Shown in pieces: positions 35,001 to 46,100 of a stretch of 64,000 bases of DNA. Within the stretch, counting starts at the first letter, position 1. Each line of letters begins with the position of its first letter. Location: positions 7,723,501-7,787,500 of the forward strand of contig JAWUZG010000018.1 of assembly GCA_036785705.1 (NCBI GenBank), written 5' to 3'. This stretch comes from Acanthornis magna (taxonomy: Eukaryota > Chordata > Aves > Passeriformes > Acanthizidae). The translations under genes and the position numbers were made by a program. A model generated the notes under the pieces. That model was not told where the DNA came from and did not search any database. It was given only the letters and a program-made list of their open reading frames with translations.

Positions 35001-38000
35001 TAAAGAACAAGAACCAGATGTATAGTAAAGAAGAAAGAAAATCAAAGATGCACATTTCAGTTATTGTTTTTTCCCTGCACAGAATTGGATCAAGAACAGT
35101 TTGAGAATTAATGACAGCACTTTGCAAGATCAGGTGTGGGATGTTTTCTCAGAAGCAACCAGAAATGTAAGTTAAGGTGCAGGTAAAAATCATAAAACAG
35201 GAATACCCTCCAATATGAAAAGCCTTTGGGACTCCCTTTGTAGATGTTAGTAAAAATGTTTTCTCCGTAGTTCCAATGGATTATGCTATCATGTAATATT
35301 TCTTGATTAAATTGCTTATTTGTGAAACACAGAAGTGTTGCTGAAGTGGCTGTGTATACTGGGTAGATTGTGGTCGAAAACTTGGACATGGTGACATGAT
35401 TGTGCCTCGTGATGATAATCACGAGGCTAATTTATGCTACTAGTGGATAAAGAAAGGAAAATACACTACCTTTTTCTTTGGTTCCAATCTTTTAGTGCAC
35501 ACTAAGACAGAATAAGACATCTTTCAGAACATTATTTGCCTCAAATTTACATGTATTGGAGTGAGAAATTAATGGCACATAGTTCACCTATTTCATTCAT
35601 GGGGAGAGAGAGCCTCCAGTTTGTGGCGCAAGTTCCTCCCATTTCTTTGTCCAGATTGTGGATTCACTCTGACCTTTTTGTCAGTGCCTAATTCTTTGCT
35701 ATTTCATTACTAGCTTAGCGTGTTTTGGCAGGGTGGTTTTTGTTGTTTGCATCTATTGCTGCTACTCAAAAGCTGTTAGAGAAGCTCATTTTTGGTTGAT
35801 GTAAAGATGCTCCCCCGCTTTCCCCCACATACTTTAGAAAAAGAGTGCAGGCATAGCTTGGGCATTAATCCCCTGTTTGATTATGCTTCATATTTCTGAT
35901 TTGATGATTCCAGTTAAATTTGTTTGCAGTTTTTCTGAGGAATCCAAACATAAGAGCCAGGAAAGAAAGAAACACATTTACTAAAGGATAGGAACATAAC
36001 ATAAACCTTCGACACTGAAGTACATTGTTTTGCTGGAGCATTAATACTGAGTTGATACAACTTCATTAAAGTCATAAGCAGTTCTCTCTTGACTTGATTT
36101 TTAAGAAAGTCTTCCATCTGAAAAACTTCTATTTAAACACAAATTTAAACAATTACACTGTCCATAGAGCATAGCATTAAAGTAAAATATATAACACAGC
36201 TTTCTTAGATAATTTCAATTCACCTTTAAGAATTCTTAGATCTTAAGATGTGATTTATAATACATACCTTGAAGTGTATGTACTCAATGGAAATTCTTAA
36301 ATAGAATTCAAATTTAACTGAAATAACTCTTTATAAAAACATGTTGGTGCTAAATTGCTTGTATAAAGATCTGTTCTCTTTCTAAATAGCCACACTAACA
36401 TTTCAGTAATTGTATTCCACTTGTAATTATTAACATTAAATTGAACATTACATTTTTCATTAATATATTAATTATTCTCCAAGAAAACCGTTATAAGCCC
36501 AGGAACATTAAAAGAAAACCAAGTATGTTGAGAAGAGAATAATTAAAACAACATCAGGCACACTATTTCACTAGTGCTACTTCTCCAGTAACTTGTGTCA
36601 CTGCATGTTATCAATTTTATTGATTTCAGCGTATCAGTGTTCTGAACAGTTATCAATGATCTAGTAGAGGAAAGTTGCAATGTCAAAAAAAGGTGTGTAA
36701 AAGTTGTAATAATCTGTCTTTTGACAAAAGGTTTCAAATGAAAAAGAACAAGACAAGCCACAACAGAAGGAAGAGCAGCAGTCTGCAGAAACTCAGGAAA
36801 AAACAGTGGCAGAAGAAAATGGAATTACAGAGGATAAAACAGAGAGAAAAAAGAGTAAGAGAGAACGAAAAGAAGAGAGACAAAAGAACAAAAAGAAGGA
36901 GAAAAAAGATTTGAAATTAGAAAACCAGGCAGAAGTAAAAAAGAGTAAAAAGTCGAAAAAAGGAAAGGAGAGCGTGGAGGATGAATTTGAAATAAACGGA
37001 AATGGCAATCCCATTGAAACAGAAGAGGAAACAAATGTAAAGAAACGCAAACATAAACATGCAGAAGGTATCTATCGTACAACTTATATTCTTGTTTGTT
37101 TTGAAGATGCTTTTTCTCAATTCCAAAGCTCAATAAACTACCTAAGCAGAATTTTTAAGTAATGCGTTGCATACACAGATTATTTTTAACAGTGATTGCA
37201 CAGTTCTTTTATAAAATCTGAATCATTTTGCAAATATAAACTCATTTTACAAGAACAGAAATTTTGAATCATGTCAGAACTTCTAGTTTTAAATCTTTTT
37301 TGTGTATGTTTCTCCCATTCCATCTCTAGAAGAACCTAATACCAAAAGAAAGAGAATGAAAACTGAAAGTATTTCTGAAGACATGGAAACAGAAAACATC
37401 AATGACAACGATGAAAACGTGGGAACAGGAAGAGGTATTCTTAAAGGGACAGTTTAGATAGTTACAAAACTATTGTGCAAAAGACCTAATGCAGGATATA
37501 AATACAGTGCTTCTGCAGCAAGCCATGAAGTAAACTGTGCCTCAGTACATATAAGTAAATGTGTGTATATTCAGTGTACACGTCTGTTCCAGAGTAAGTA
37601 GCCTGAGTTACATATAACACCTGATGATGAATTATTTCTCTTATTTGTTTTTGCTGTGCTGGCAGCCTTTGGCTGTGCTTGGTTCCAGTGGGCAGTGAGG
37701 AATCTGGTTTCACCACAGTGGGTCTCTTCCCTGCTGCCATTCACGTTAGCCAATGCAGCAAAAAGAGTAACAACTTACAGACTTCTTGGTATTTCTCATA
37801 TCCCCATTTTTGCTCAGTGAATCATAAATTGGACTTCAAATGTGTTGGATCTTGGTTTATGTTTAATTAGTCTTAATTAGTAATTTCTGCCTATCACCCG
37901 ACACATTATGACTGTTTGTAGAATAGCTATGCTTGGTCATATAGGTCGTTTATTTGGAAGCCACCAAGTAATGAGCTGTGAAGGTGGTATGGTCTAAATT

Positions 38001-38870
38001 TGACTACCTGTGCTTTAAGTGTGAGGAGACAGGATCTTAATTATTCCTGCATTATGTAAGAGTTTCTGCTTAACAGCTGAAGTGCAGAAGTCAAAGCAAT
38101 TCTGACCCTGTTCAAGTACCGTGTTGGTTCTTTGTCTCTCTTCCATTATATATTCAGAAACAGCTGATGACTTTATGCTTAAGACATCCTGCTGTTGTAG
38201 GGTCAGTAAGGTAACAACTGTTGTGATAGCCAAACTGATTCCAAAATTAGGAGATTGAAGGCTGGTTAATACTAGAGAAGAAGACCCAGAAATGCCTACT
38301 TCTACTAACAATGTTGTACACCTAATTATTTTCTAGGTAAATTCAACTGGAAGGGAACCATCAAAGCTGTTCTGAAACAGGCTCCAGACAATGAAATTTC
38401 AATTAAAAAACTAAGAAAAAAGGTACTGTACAACCTGGGTTTTTTAATCTCCTTTGAGATTGTGAATTTATTTGTGCGATGCTGAAGTTTAGAAAATTCT
38501 GGCTCACATAAAGAAGTTTGACATTATTTAACAATATCAATTGAAAGAATGTCTGTTGAAGGGCAAGTTCTTTATTGCTTACAGTTACAAAAGAAATTCA
38601 GTGCTAATTCTGCAAATGATTGATAGCACAATATATTCCATGCTACTTTTAATACAGTAATACAGCATAAATGTATTATTGCTTACAGTGGAATCATTTT
38701 CACAAACTAAAAGCCATTTCTCTCTCTTTGTGCAGGTGATAGCTCAATACTATGAAGTAGCTGGTGAACATCACAAAACAGAAGAGGAGATCCTAGTCTT
38801 ATTCAATAAGAAAGTGAATAACAATCCCAAATTTAAAGTTCTAAAGGAGAAAGTGAAACTTGTGAAATAA
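31920..38870 (+). CDS. LYAR: LYAR, nucleolar zinc-finger growth regulator
   Basis: Coding exons: 31920-32041, 32335-32449, 33569-33676, 35083-35166, 36731-37067, 37330-37434, 38337-38422, 38736-38870. All junctions are GT/AG with matching phases, giving 363 residues (human 379 as I recall). The N-terminus carries two C2HC zinc modules (C6, C9, H21, C25 and C33, C36, H48, C51), the signature of the LYAR family. The middle (about 144-290) is a highly charged Lys/Glu region with KRERKEERQKNKKKEKK, typical of nucleolar targeting and RNA binding. The C-terminus (about 291-363) is the conserved GKFNWKGTIKAVLKQAPDNE...KVKLVK domain. Family knowledge: LYAR acts in the nucleolus in ribosome biogenesis and growth, and in mammals can repress gamma-globin genes. 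It is transcribed divergently from ZBTB49. Confidence 0.96.
32335..32449 (+). CDS. LYAR: LYAR coding exon 2 (residues 41-79)
   Basis: Acceptor gttcag|GGGTG, donor TTCAG|GTACAA. It completes the second zinc module (H48, C51) and carries SEDQKYGGKGFEAKT, a family-conserved block. Confidence 0.95.
32450..33568 (+). other. LYAR: LYAR intron, possible worn repeat near its start
   Basis: About 32505-32620 (ggctatactggctcaaacc...atcagtatccccagctgtcttctg) has the look of an ancient interspersed-repeat remnant, but the family could not be named. Nothing else was recognised. Confidence 0.3.
33569..33676 (+). CDS. LYAR: LYAR coding exon 3 (residues 80-115)
   Basis: 108 nt, phase 0 on both sides: KIHQVMKKPNISPKVRNILE onward. 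Acceptor cattcag|AAAAT, donor TTCAG|GTATGT. Confidence 0.95.
33677..35082 (+). other. LYAR: LYAR intron, nothing recognised
   Basis: AT-rich intron without recognisable repeats or exons. Confidence 0.6.
35083..35166 (+). CDS. LYAR: LYAR coding exon 4 (residues 116-143)
   Basis: 84 nt, phase 0: NWIKNSLRINDSTLQDQVW and on. Acceptor ctgcacag|AATTG, donor GAAAT|GTAAGT. Confidence 0.95.
35167..36730 (+). other. LYAR: LYAR intron, nothing recognised
   Basis: Very AT-rich in its second half (36,000-36,700). No recognisable element. Confidence 0.6.
36731..37067 (+). CDS. LYAR: LYAR coding exon 5 (Lys/Glu-rich middle, residues 144-256)
   Basis: 337 nt, acceptor gacaaaag|GTTTC, donor AGAAG|GTATCT. 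It is almost entirely charged, with KRERKEERQ followed by lysine clusters. The open frame continues into the intron to 37162 but the donor ends it. Confidence 0.92.
37330..37434 (+). CDS. LYAR: LYAR coding exon 6 (residues 256-291)
   Basis: 105 nt encoding EEPNTKRKRMKTESISEDME and an acidic Asn/Asp/Glu stretch. Acceptor catctctag|AAGAA, donor AAGAG|GTATTC. The KRKRMK cluster resembles a nuclear localisation signal. Confidence 0.9.
37435..38336 (+). other. LYAR: LYAR intron, nothing recognised
   Basis: AT-rich intron before the conserved C-terminal exons. The overlapping frames on the minus strand (37486-37753, 38015-38311) carry no recognised content. Confidence 0.6.
38337..38422 (+). CDS. 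LYAR: LYAR coding exon 7 (residues 291-319)
   Basis: 86 nt: GKFNWKGTIKAVLKQAPDNE, nearly identical to human. Acceptor tttctag|GTAAA, donor AAAAAG|GTACTG. Confidence 0.95.
38736..38870 (+). CDS. LYAR: LYAR last coding exon (residues 320-363)
   Basis: Acceptor tctctttgtgcag|GTGAT; TAA stop at 38868-38870. It encodes VIAQYYEV...NNNPKFKVLKEKVKLVK, the family-specific C-terminus. Confidence 0.96.
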   Translation: MIAQYYEVAGEHHKTEEEILVLFNKKVNNNPKFKVLKEKVKLVK

Positions 38871-39344
38871 ACAGTTTGCATACTTTTAATAGCTGTTGCA
38901 TATTAATCTTGCAGACAGAGTCAAACTCTTCTGTTAGCTGTACAGATACTATGCAGTGGTCTCAATTTGAGTTGTGTATGTGAAGCAGAATTTAGCTTTT
39001 CGTATTGGATTCTTCCCCTTTTTCTAGATTTATCACAGAACATTTTCAGATACTTTATTTTTTGATTTTGTGGAAAATGTATATTTTTTGGTACAAGTTT
39101 TAAGAGGCATTGAAAATAATTACTGCCCTACTGTATTAAAATACTTCCAGTAATGAATATAATTTATAGGCATAAATGTTTTTCAGGACCTGGGTTGTGT
39201 GACTTTTTGCAGAAACTATTTTAAGAGCAAATAGGTTTTTCATATTCAAGAACATGCTGTGGGGTAAACATTTCATTGTGCTAAAATTCAAAATGCTATG
39301 ACTGATACCCTCTTTACGTACTGTGGCTAGTGGATGCAGCCTTT

Positions 39345-39350
39345 AATAAA
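39345..39350 (+). terminator. LYAR: Candidate LYAR proximal poly(A) signal
   Basis: AATAAA in cctttAATAAActgttgattctg, followed by a T/G-containing stretch, 475 bases after the stop. Confidence 0.5.
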
Positions 39351-39590
39351 CTGTTGATTCTGTATTGTAAAATGCATAATCAAAGTGTCAGATTAGTGTA
39401 TGCAATATTGCACATTCAGTGAAAATCTAAAGACTGAGCTACCTGTGTATGCATTGCTACTGAAAGTCTTAATTAATAATGCAACTGACTTTAATATAAG
39501 TGGTTACATGGACTAAAAATTGACTGGTGAAATAGATTGTTTTAAAATACAACTTTAAATATAATGAATCTTGTCACTTTATCATTGCAT

Positions 39591-39596
39591 AATAAA
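39591..39596 (+). terminator. LYAR: Candidate LYAR distal poly(A) signal
   Basis: AATAAA in attgcatAATAAAtccac, about 720 bases after the stop. Confidence 0.4.
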
Positions 39597-40506
39597 TCCA
39601 CAAATTATACATAATTTGAAGAGTCTGTTATATTGCAGTCACCAAAACAATTTAGGCAGGCCAGGGCTGTTACAGGTGTGCAAGAGACAGAGCTGCCTGG
39701 GGGAATTTACTTGAAGTTTTATAGGTTTTTACTTAAATGAGAAATTTCATCCATGTAAGAAGTTTCCTATCATGATGTAGTTGTTAAAAACAGCGTTATA
39801 AAGCAGTCAGTGGTACGGTGTTTTAAAAAATTGCCTAGTGATTTCAAGCAGATACACTTCTGTAAAACTCCATAGTAAAAATATCTGAATTTATAGAAAT
39901 ATTGAATATATTAAAAATATAAATATGAAAAAAGGAACTGTGGTACACTGGGTCCAGTTTTTCTAAGTACGTATTTGTCTTTAAAAATTTGCAATAATAG
40001 CACCTAATAAATTTAAGATCTCTTCAATAAGTGGTGTTGTTAATTCATGAAAAATTACTTTGAAGATAAATAGAATAAAATTTATTTACAGATATGAATA
40101 AACTCTGAGAAGTTATTTGAGAGCATTTCAAAATTTAAGGGTTTTCTTGTTTGTTTTTTAATTCAGGACACAAAAATAAATCCTTGTCAGTGAAACTGAA
40201 ATCAATGCAGTGCAATTAATCTCTTCACACACTATTTATTTTACAGCAGATACTGTTATGGTTAAGATCCTAAATAAGTTTGTTAAAGTAATTGTTTCTT
40301 GTTTCTGTGGGGTTTTTTGTTTTGTTTAGAATTAATTCCGAATGATGCCATTCATTTACACTTTTCATCTTTAGTTGTTGTTGACCACAGCACATGTTTG
40401 ACACATCTATAGAAGCATCTGCTGACCTGCAGCTGCTATCTTAAGTTGTGATGGCAGCAGCACCAATGGATAAAGGCAGCAGCTGCTACAGTTGTGGCAG
40501 GAAATA

Positions 40507-43078
40507 CTACACCATGGCTCCATCATCTTCCCTCCAGCCTTTTTCTGTCCTACACTTCAAAACACCAGCCCACCAGTCTAACAGATAACCGGATTCTTGG
40601 CTCCTGTCGTTGCAGAATTCTGGTGTCTGATGCTCAGGGTCTACTGCAGTGATCACTGCATGACACAAACCAGCAGGCTCAATGTTCAAACACCGTGGGT
40701 CAGTTGAAAGCTGAAAATAAGGAATATCAAGTCAACAGGATGCAGATGAGCTATCAGAGTAGGATTTGACCTTGTATTATTTTTTCCTTTTTTTAACTGT
40801 TGTGATTCTTAAAGGTTCAAATGCGTGACTCCGCGGTGCATTGCCACCATTGCCATGGTTGGGTTAGTAGTGCCTGCATGGGGTAGTAAACATATCGTAA
40901 ATTATTATTCCTCTCTCTGTGTAAAGGGTAAAGCAGCACTAGCTGATGTTCAGTTTTTTTCCTCATGATTTGGCAGACATGAATCAAATGTATGCCACGA
41001 CTGACTATTATTAGTGGGAGTCTGTTGCAAGTAAGCCCTGTTATAATTACCATATATAACCTCATTATGTATTGCTACAGTAGTATTACCTTTTCCTATT
41101 CTGTTGGCAGAAAGGAGGGGGAACAATATGTCTTGTATTTTTCTCTCTGGGTGTTCCTGGGAATACTGCAGTATGGTAGATGAGTCTGTGCCTCTAATTA
41201 TAGAAGACTTCAAGTGCTATTCCAGTCCATGCATAGTTGCATTATTGATGCAGTCCATGTGAAAAAACGCCCACTTCGATGTTTTTTCATTAGACAATTA
41301 ATAAAGTACTCAGAGGACTGAAACTGGCTTTTCCCTTTACAACAGATCTGGACTTTAAATTATTCCTTGCAACTAATGATGATCAGGTTGAAGTTAATAA
41401 GAATTTAGTGGTAATTGTTTCAGAGGGAAACAGAATCCCTCACAGGTCATTGAATCCTTCAAGAAGACACAAAACCAGCAGTAATTAAGCAGCATATTTA
41501 CCAGTATTTTTTTAATCTGGAATATGTTTTAGTGGTTTTCTAAACAGCATAACATAACTCCATAATAAAATACGCCTTATTTTTAAAATTTTCCTTTCTG
41601 AAATAGTGTATTGAAAATCAGGCGTCTTTGCGGCAGGGTGAGGAAGGAAGAAACAATGTAAATTAGAAAACTGTTTGAAGCTGGTGGCTTTTATTATACG
41701 TATAGTATAAGCACTTAAGCAGGGAGTTTAATCACTGGAAGAAAAAAAGCTTCAAAGGACAGCTACTTATTTGTTGTGCTTGGCCCTCCACTGTCCTGGT
41801 GCATTAGAGTAGTTCATTCTTTCTCCAGTGAAAACTGATCCTCCCACCTGGGGCTATAATCCAATTGCATCAGTACAATGTAGTCAGACCGCGACATGAG
41901 TAGTGGCTCGTAGCTGATGACCACAGGATACAGAGACCCAATACATGATTTCATTCGGAAACTTTTAAGGCTGTAACACTCACCCTTATTAAGGAAATAA
42001 GAGAGCAAATATTAAACTTTTTGTGTGAGATAAGTGAAAAAGGGATATTGTTCTGTACATTGAGCTGTATTCACAGGTTACAAGATATCAGTCAATATAT
42101 TCAACATTTACCCCTTTCTTCTCCTGGATTAGCCTTTAAGAAAAAACCAAGAATAAGTCCTCTAAGTTTCTTTTCTGCTCTGTCAGCCAAGAAAAGCTTC
42201 ATATTATGTTTCCCATTAGTACTTCTGCAGGAAGTGTTACTTTATATTGAATTCTAAATTTCACTTGGACTAGAGGAAATTTTAGTAGTAACTTTCCCTT
42301 GCACTTGTTAGGTACAGTTCCTTTTGCCCCTGTAATCTACTTCATTTCTTTGCACTTCTGGGATGTAATTCCTTTTGCACCTGAATCCTCATGATTTTAT
42401 GCTCTCAGATGTAAAGGATTCTTCTCACTGTAAAGGATAAAAAACCTTCAAGCTTTTTGCTTAGATTGGACTTTTTCTATGCAAGACTGCAGATCATAGA
42501 TTCTTTCTCAAACACTTCTATTTTTTTATCTTTCCTTTTTAAATTTGTTCTAGGAGATTTAGAATTGTCTAGTCTTTATGTGTTTTGCCCTTCTCATTAG
42601 ATTCTTTTTATAGAAACTGCTTTTGCTCCACAACTTCATACCTGAGCTACAGGAAAAGTAAAATACTGACTTCCAACAGAAGCAGTTTTATAGTTCCTGA
42701 AATTACTTGAAAGTAACAGAAGACCAGAAATTGTATCTGTATGCCTACCCACCCGTTAAACCCCTCTTCTCAAACTACTACATGGAATGCATTAGTACTA
42801 AATTAATATAAAAAGCCTGAGGCCTCATTACAGTCAAGCTTAAATCACATGTATTTGTTTTATTAGAAAATGGTGCTTTTAAACATTATGGGATTTTCCT
42901 CTCAGGCAGCATGAAATTCATTTGAAAGTATTCAGATCACTACATCTCACTTAGGTGACAATGAAAAAACCTGAATAAAAAAGAACCAGAATTCCGCCTG
43001 CATTGCAGGTGGCTCAAACCACCGTGTTTGCTCCTTCATCCTGTTCTTTGCAGTAGCCATGAAATGAGCTTCCACCAT
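40507..43078 (-). CDS. Speculative minus-strand multi-exon gene, unknown product
   Basis: Four phase-compatible pieces can be chained: 43078-42971 (starts MVEAHFMATAKNRMKEQT), 41984-41848 (contains SLYPVVISYEPLLMSRSDY), 41100-41061 (strong polypyrimidine acceptor, 40 nt) and 40710-40507 (NIEPAGLCHAVITAVDPEHQ, stop TAG). The chain gives 162 residues. Supporting signs are a TATAAAA 45 bases before the ATG, CpG-containing codon-like segments in AT-rich DNA, canonical acceptors, and an AATAAA on the same strand at 40235-40240. Against it, two donors (GTTTTT, GTTATA) are weak, the frame lengths are not above background, and I recognise no family. Treat it as a hypothesis. Confidence 0.15.
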
Positions 43079-43116
43079 CCCGCCATTAATGTATAAATAC
43101 AAAACACAAAGTGCAC

Positions 43117-43123
43117 TTTTATA
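43117..43123 (-). promoter_or_regulatory. TATA box-like element
   Basis: TATAAAA on the minus strand, 45 bases upstream of the ATG of the speculative gene. In AT-rich DNA such matches are common. Confidence 0.2.
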
Positions 43124-46100
43124 CTTGGATTTTTTGCCCTTCTGCTGGCCTTTTCTCTTGATAATGAGAAAGAATTCCAGGTTGAATTCACAGCTACTGA
43201 CACTATATAGTACTTATATATGGCAAAGGTTCATGTTTTCTGTGGATGAGACAGGGCTGGGATTTTCTCCTAGACTTTTTTTTTCTTATCATGTCTTACA
43301 CCATGAAAATATGTTCCCTCTTGCTTCTTGCTGCTACAATTCTGTATCACCTGTTATACCTTTGAAAGCTTCTGTTTTTTTGGTGAACTTTAAGAACTTA
43401 AGTGGTTACAGAGGTTAGCACTGGGTAAGTTTTCCATGAGAAAAAATATGAGCTCAGTTGATGTTCTTAAAGACCTGTTTATGTTATGCAGATTAGCCAA
43501 AACAATCGTTCTCCAGCCAAAAATTCAGATTACTGAATTCAGTCTTTATAAAGGAAACATCTTTCTTTTTATGTCTCTCATGGACAGTTTAGCACTCAGT
43601 CAGTGTTCCTTCTAACTCTGTTGTCCATTAATTGCAACACTTGTGCAAAATACATGAAAAATTGACCCTACAGAATGCGTAAGTGGTAATGGACTGTGAA
43701 GGACAATGGTAAAGAAAACCTTCGTCATGAATGAAGCGTGTAAGAACCTTGTCTGGGTTTGGTTTTTTTTTTCAGGACTTCACAGAAAAATTCTCTTGAC
43801 AAACAGCATGAGCTGAATCCCACCCCATACACAGCAGTGAGTTGTTGCTATGCTGAAGTGTACTTTCCAGTCTTGTTAACAGTGAGATCCACATGCCCAA
43901 GAAGCTTTGTCCCTGCTTCAGTACATCAGTCAAATCACAGGCTGTGGTGACACTAGACATCTCCAAAACAGTAGTTAATATGCTATCACAGCCTAAAATA
44001 ATGCCAACCTGTGCCAATAAAGGAATAAAGTGTCACACCAAAAGAGACCAATACTCCTGTAGAGTAAATGTTGAATGATACATTTGAATGCCCATTCCCA
44101 CAGTTGATAGTCTTTCCTGTGTTAGATCTCCTGTTCATTATTCAAAAACCACACAGAACTTTAGGATGTTCCTAAATGCCCTAAATATTAAATTCTTCTC
44201 ATATTGTTGCACATGCACAGTTGCACAGACCTTTTCCTCACTAAAGAAATCGGTTTCAGTAATTCCCAAGAGTTCTCTTTCCCACCCTCCCACATCTGGC
44301 CATTTGTTTTTTCCTCTCCACCACCCCCTGCATTTTTGCAGGCTTTTAAAACCAGATCAAATCCTCAAACTGCGAGGTATTATATACCACTACTGGGGAT
44401 TGAGTAGTCAGGAACAATTATAGCTGGAGTATTGCTGCCAAATGCTTTGTATCATTAAACTGTAGTCTTGGGAAAACATTTTGAGAGCCATTGTACTCCC
44501 TTAAGAAAGTAAGCATAGTTAAGTGAAACTAAACTCAACAAATGATTTAGAAGAGAGGGAGTAGGAAAATTTACTTAGCTACCTCTAGGAGAATGGTTTA
44601 TCCAGATTTATTTTGGATTAATAGGATGATTTTTTGATATATTTGGATAAATATTTTGGTTTTGTTTGCAGATTTGAAGATGGAATGAACAGAACAGTCT
44701 TCTTATTTTATATTCGTATTGCTGATTATAGCAAAAGGCAAGAGTCAAACACTGAAGCTATGTAACATTTTTATCAGGATTATTGAGGGTTAAGATGGTC
44801 TTCTATCAAATAAATCCTTCAGATTCAAGTAAGGGTCTGGATCAGCTATTTTTTTTTATAATTCACTGGCAACCTTCAAGGTGAGGAATAACACACCTAG
44901 ATAAATCAGATGACTATGTGATGCATTTATTTTCTGTTTTCTTAGATGCCCTCTTCACCTTTTAAACCACCTTTATCTTTTCTGCTTTCTTATTCTTTGT
45001 GAAGTTCAAATGCTTGCATGCTTAAATATAGTGCCTTCTTGGTATCAAACACACTATTCTATGTATTGTTTCCTTCCTAAAGGGTCAATCCAAGGCTGCA
45101 CTGCAATTTAATACTCGCATGAGAATTCAGCTTGAGTTCAGGAGTTTGTATATGGACCACATTCAGAGTCAATTGAGTTTCACTCTGCAGTTGTTTTTCA
45201 GATCTGCATTAAGTTATTCACACCAAGTGCTTTTAAATCCTTTGCTGATTTTTTTCCATTGTAATGAATTTAAAATAGTTAATGCAAGATGAAAGCAAGA
45301 GAACTGTCGTGCTATTTGGAGGCTTTTTTGTTACCTAGATGAGTCAGACTGTGTATTTACTTTTTCACCCAGTGTAAGAGAGGAAATACACAATGCTTTA
45401 GTCCAAGGACAAAATTCAGAAAGGACTGAGAATCTCTATCCATCCAATCTTTTCTTCCTGTTGGTGGAAATAAGCAGCAGATACTACTAGTCACTTTGTT
45501 ATTACTTAATTCATTAATAGAAAGCACAGAGTATATAAAACAATCATTCCTCAAAATGAAAAAATATACCTATACTATATCCAACCTACTTCAGCTAAAA
45601 ATTAGCATAGGAAGGATCCTGCCCTACTTAGATATGGAATGCAGAAAATTTCAACCAGGTCTTCTGTGAACAGATAACGTTTGGGCTAATTTAGCTATTG
45701 ATTTATGTAATAGGGAAAATGTTATGAATATTTGCTATAATACTAGAAAACTAATTTGACTTCCTAAAAGTGAGAATTTAACGGGAAGGCTTAATTCTAA
45801 ATTTTATATCTACCCAGTCAAGAGACATAAAAAGCTACCACATTTGTGTGTCATTAAGAATTACCTGTAAACATATAACAAACTACTCAGTTAGCAGCAA
45901 ATACTCAGCAAGCAACAAGAAAATGTAATTCAAAATAACCAAATAGATTGCAAAATTCAGCTTGCACTTATAACTGAAAAACCTGAATATTTAAAGACAT
46001 TCAACTAATGTGCAGAACACTCTTTTGTACTTAAAAGAATGTGAAGATGTTGAATTCAGTTTGCAAAATGTGGGAACTGAATCTTGTGAGAGACCAGGAA

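Larger units (their letters stand above)
38871..39600 (+). other. LYAR: LYAR 3' UTR (extent inferred)
   Basis: Two well-placed poly(A) hexamers follow the stop codon: AATAAA at 39345-39350 and at 39591-39596. The 3' UTR is therefore about 0.5 or 0.75 kb. Confidence 0.5.
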
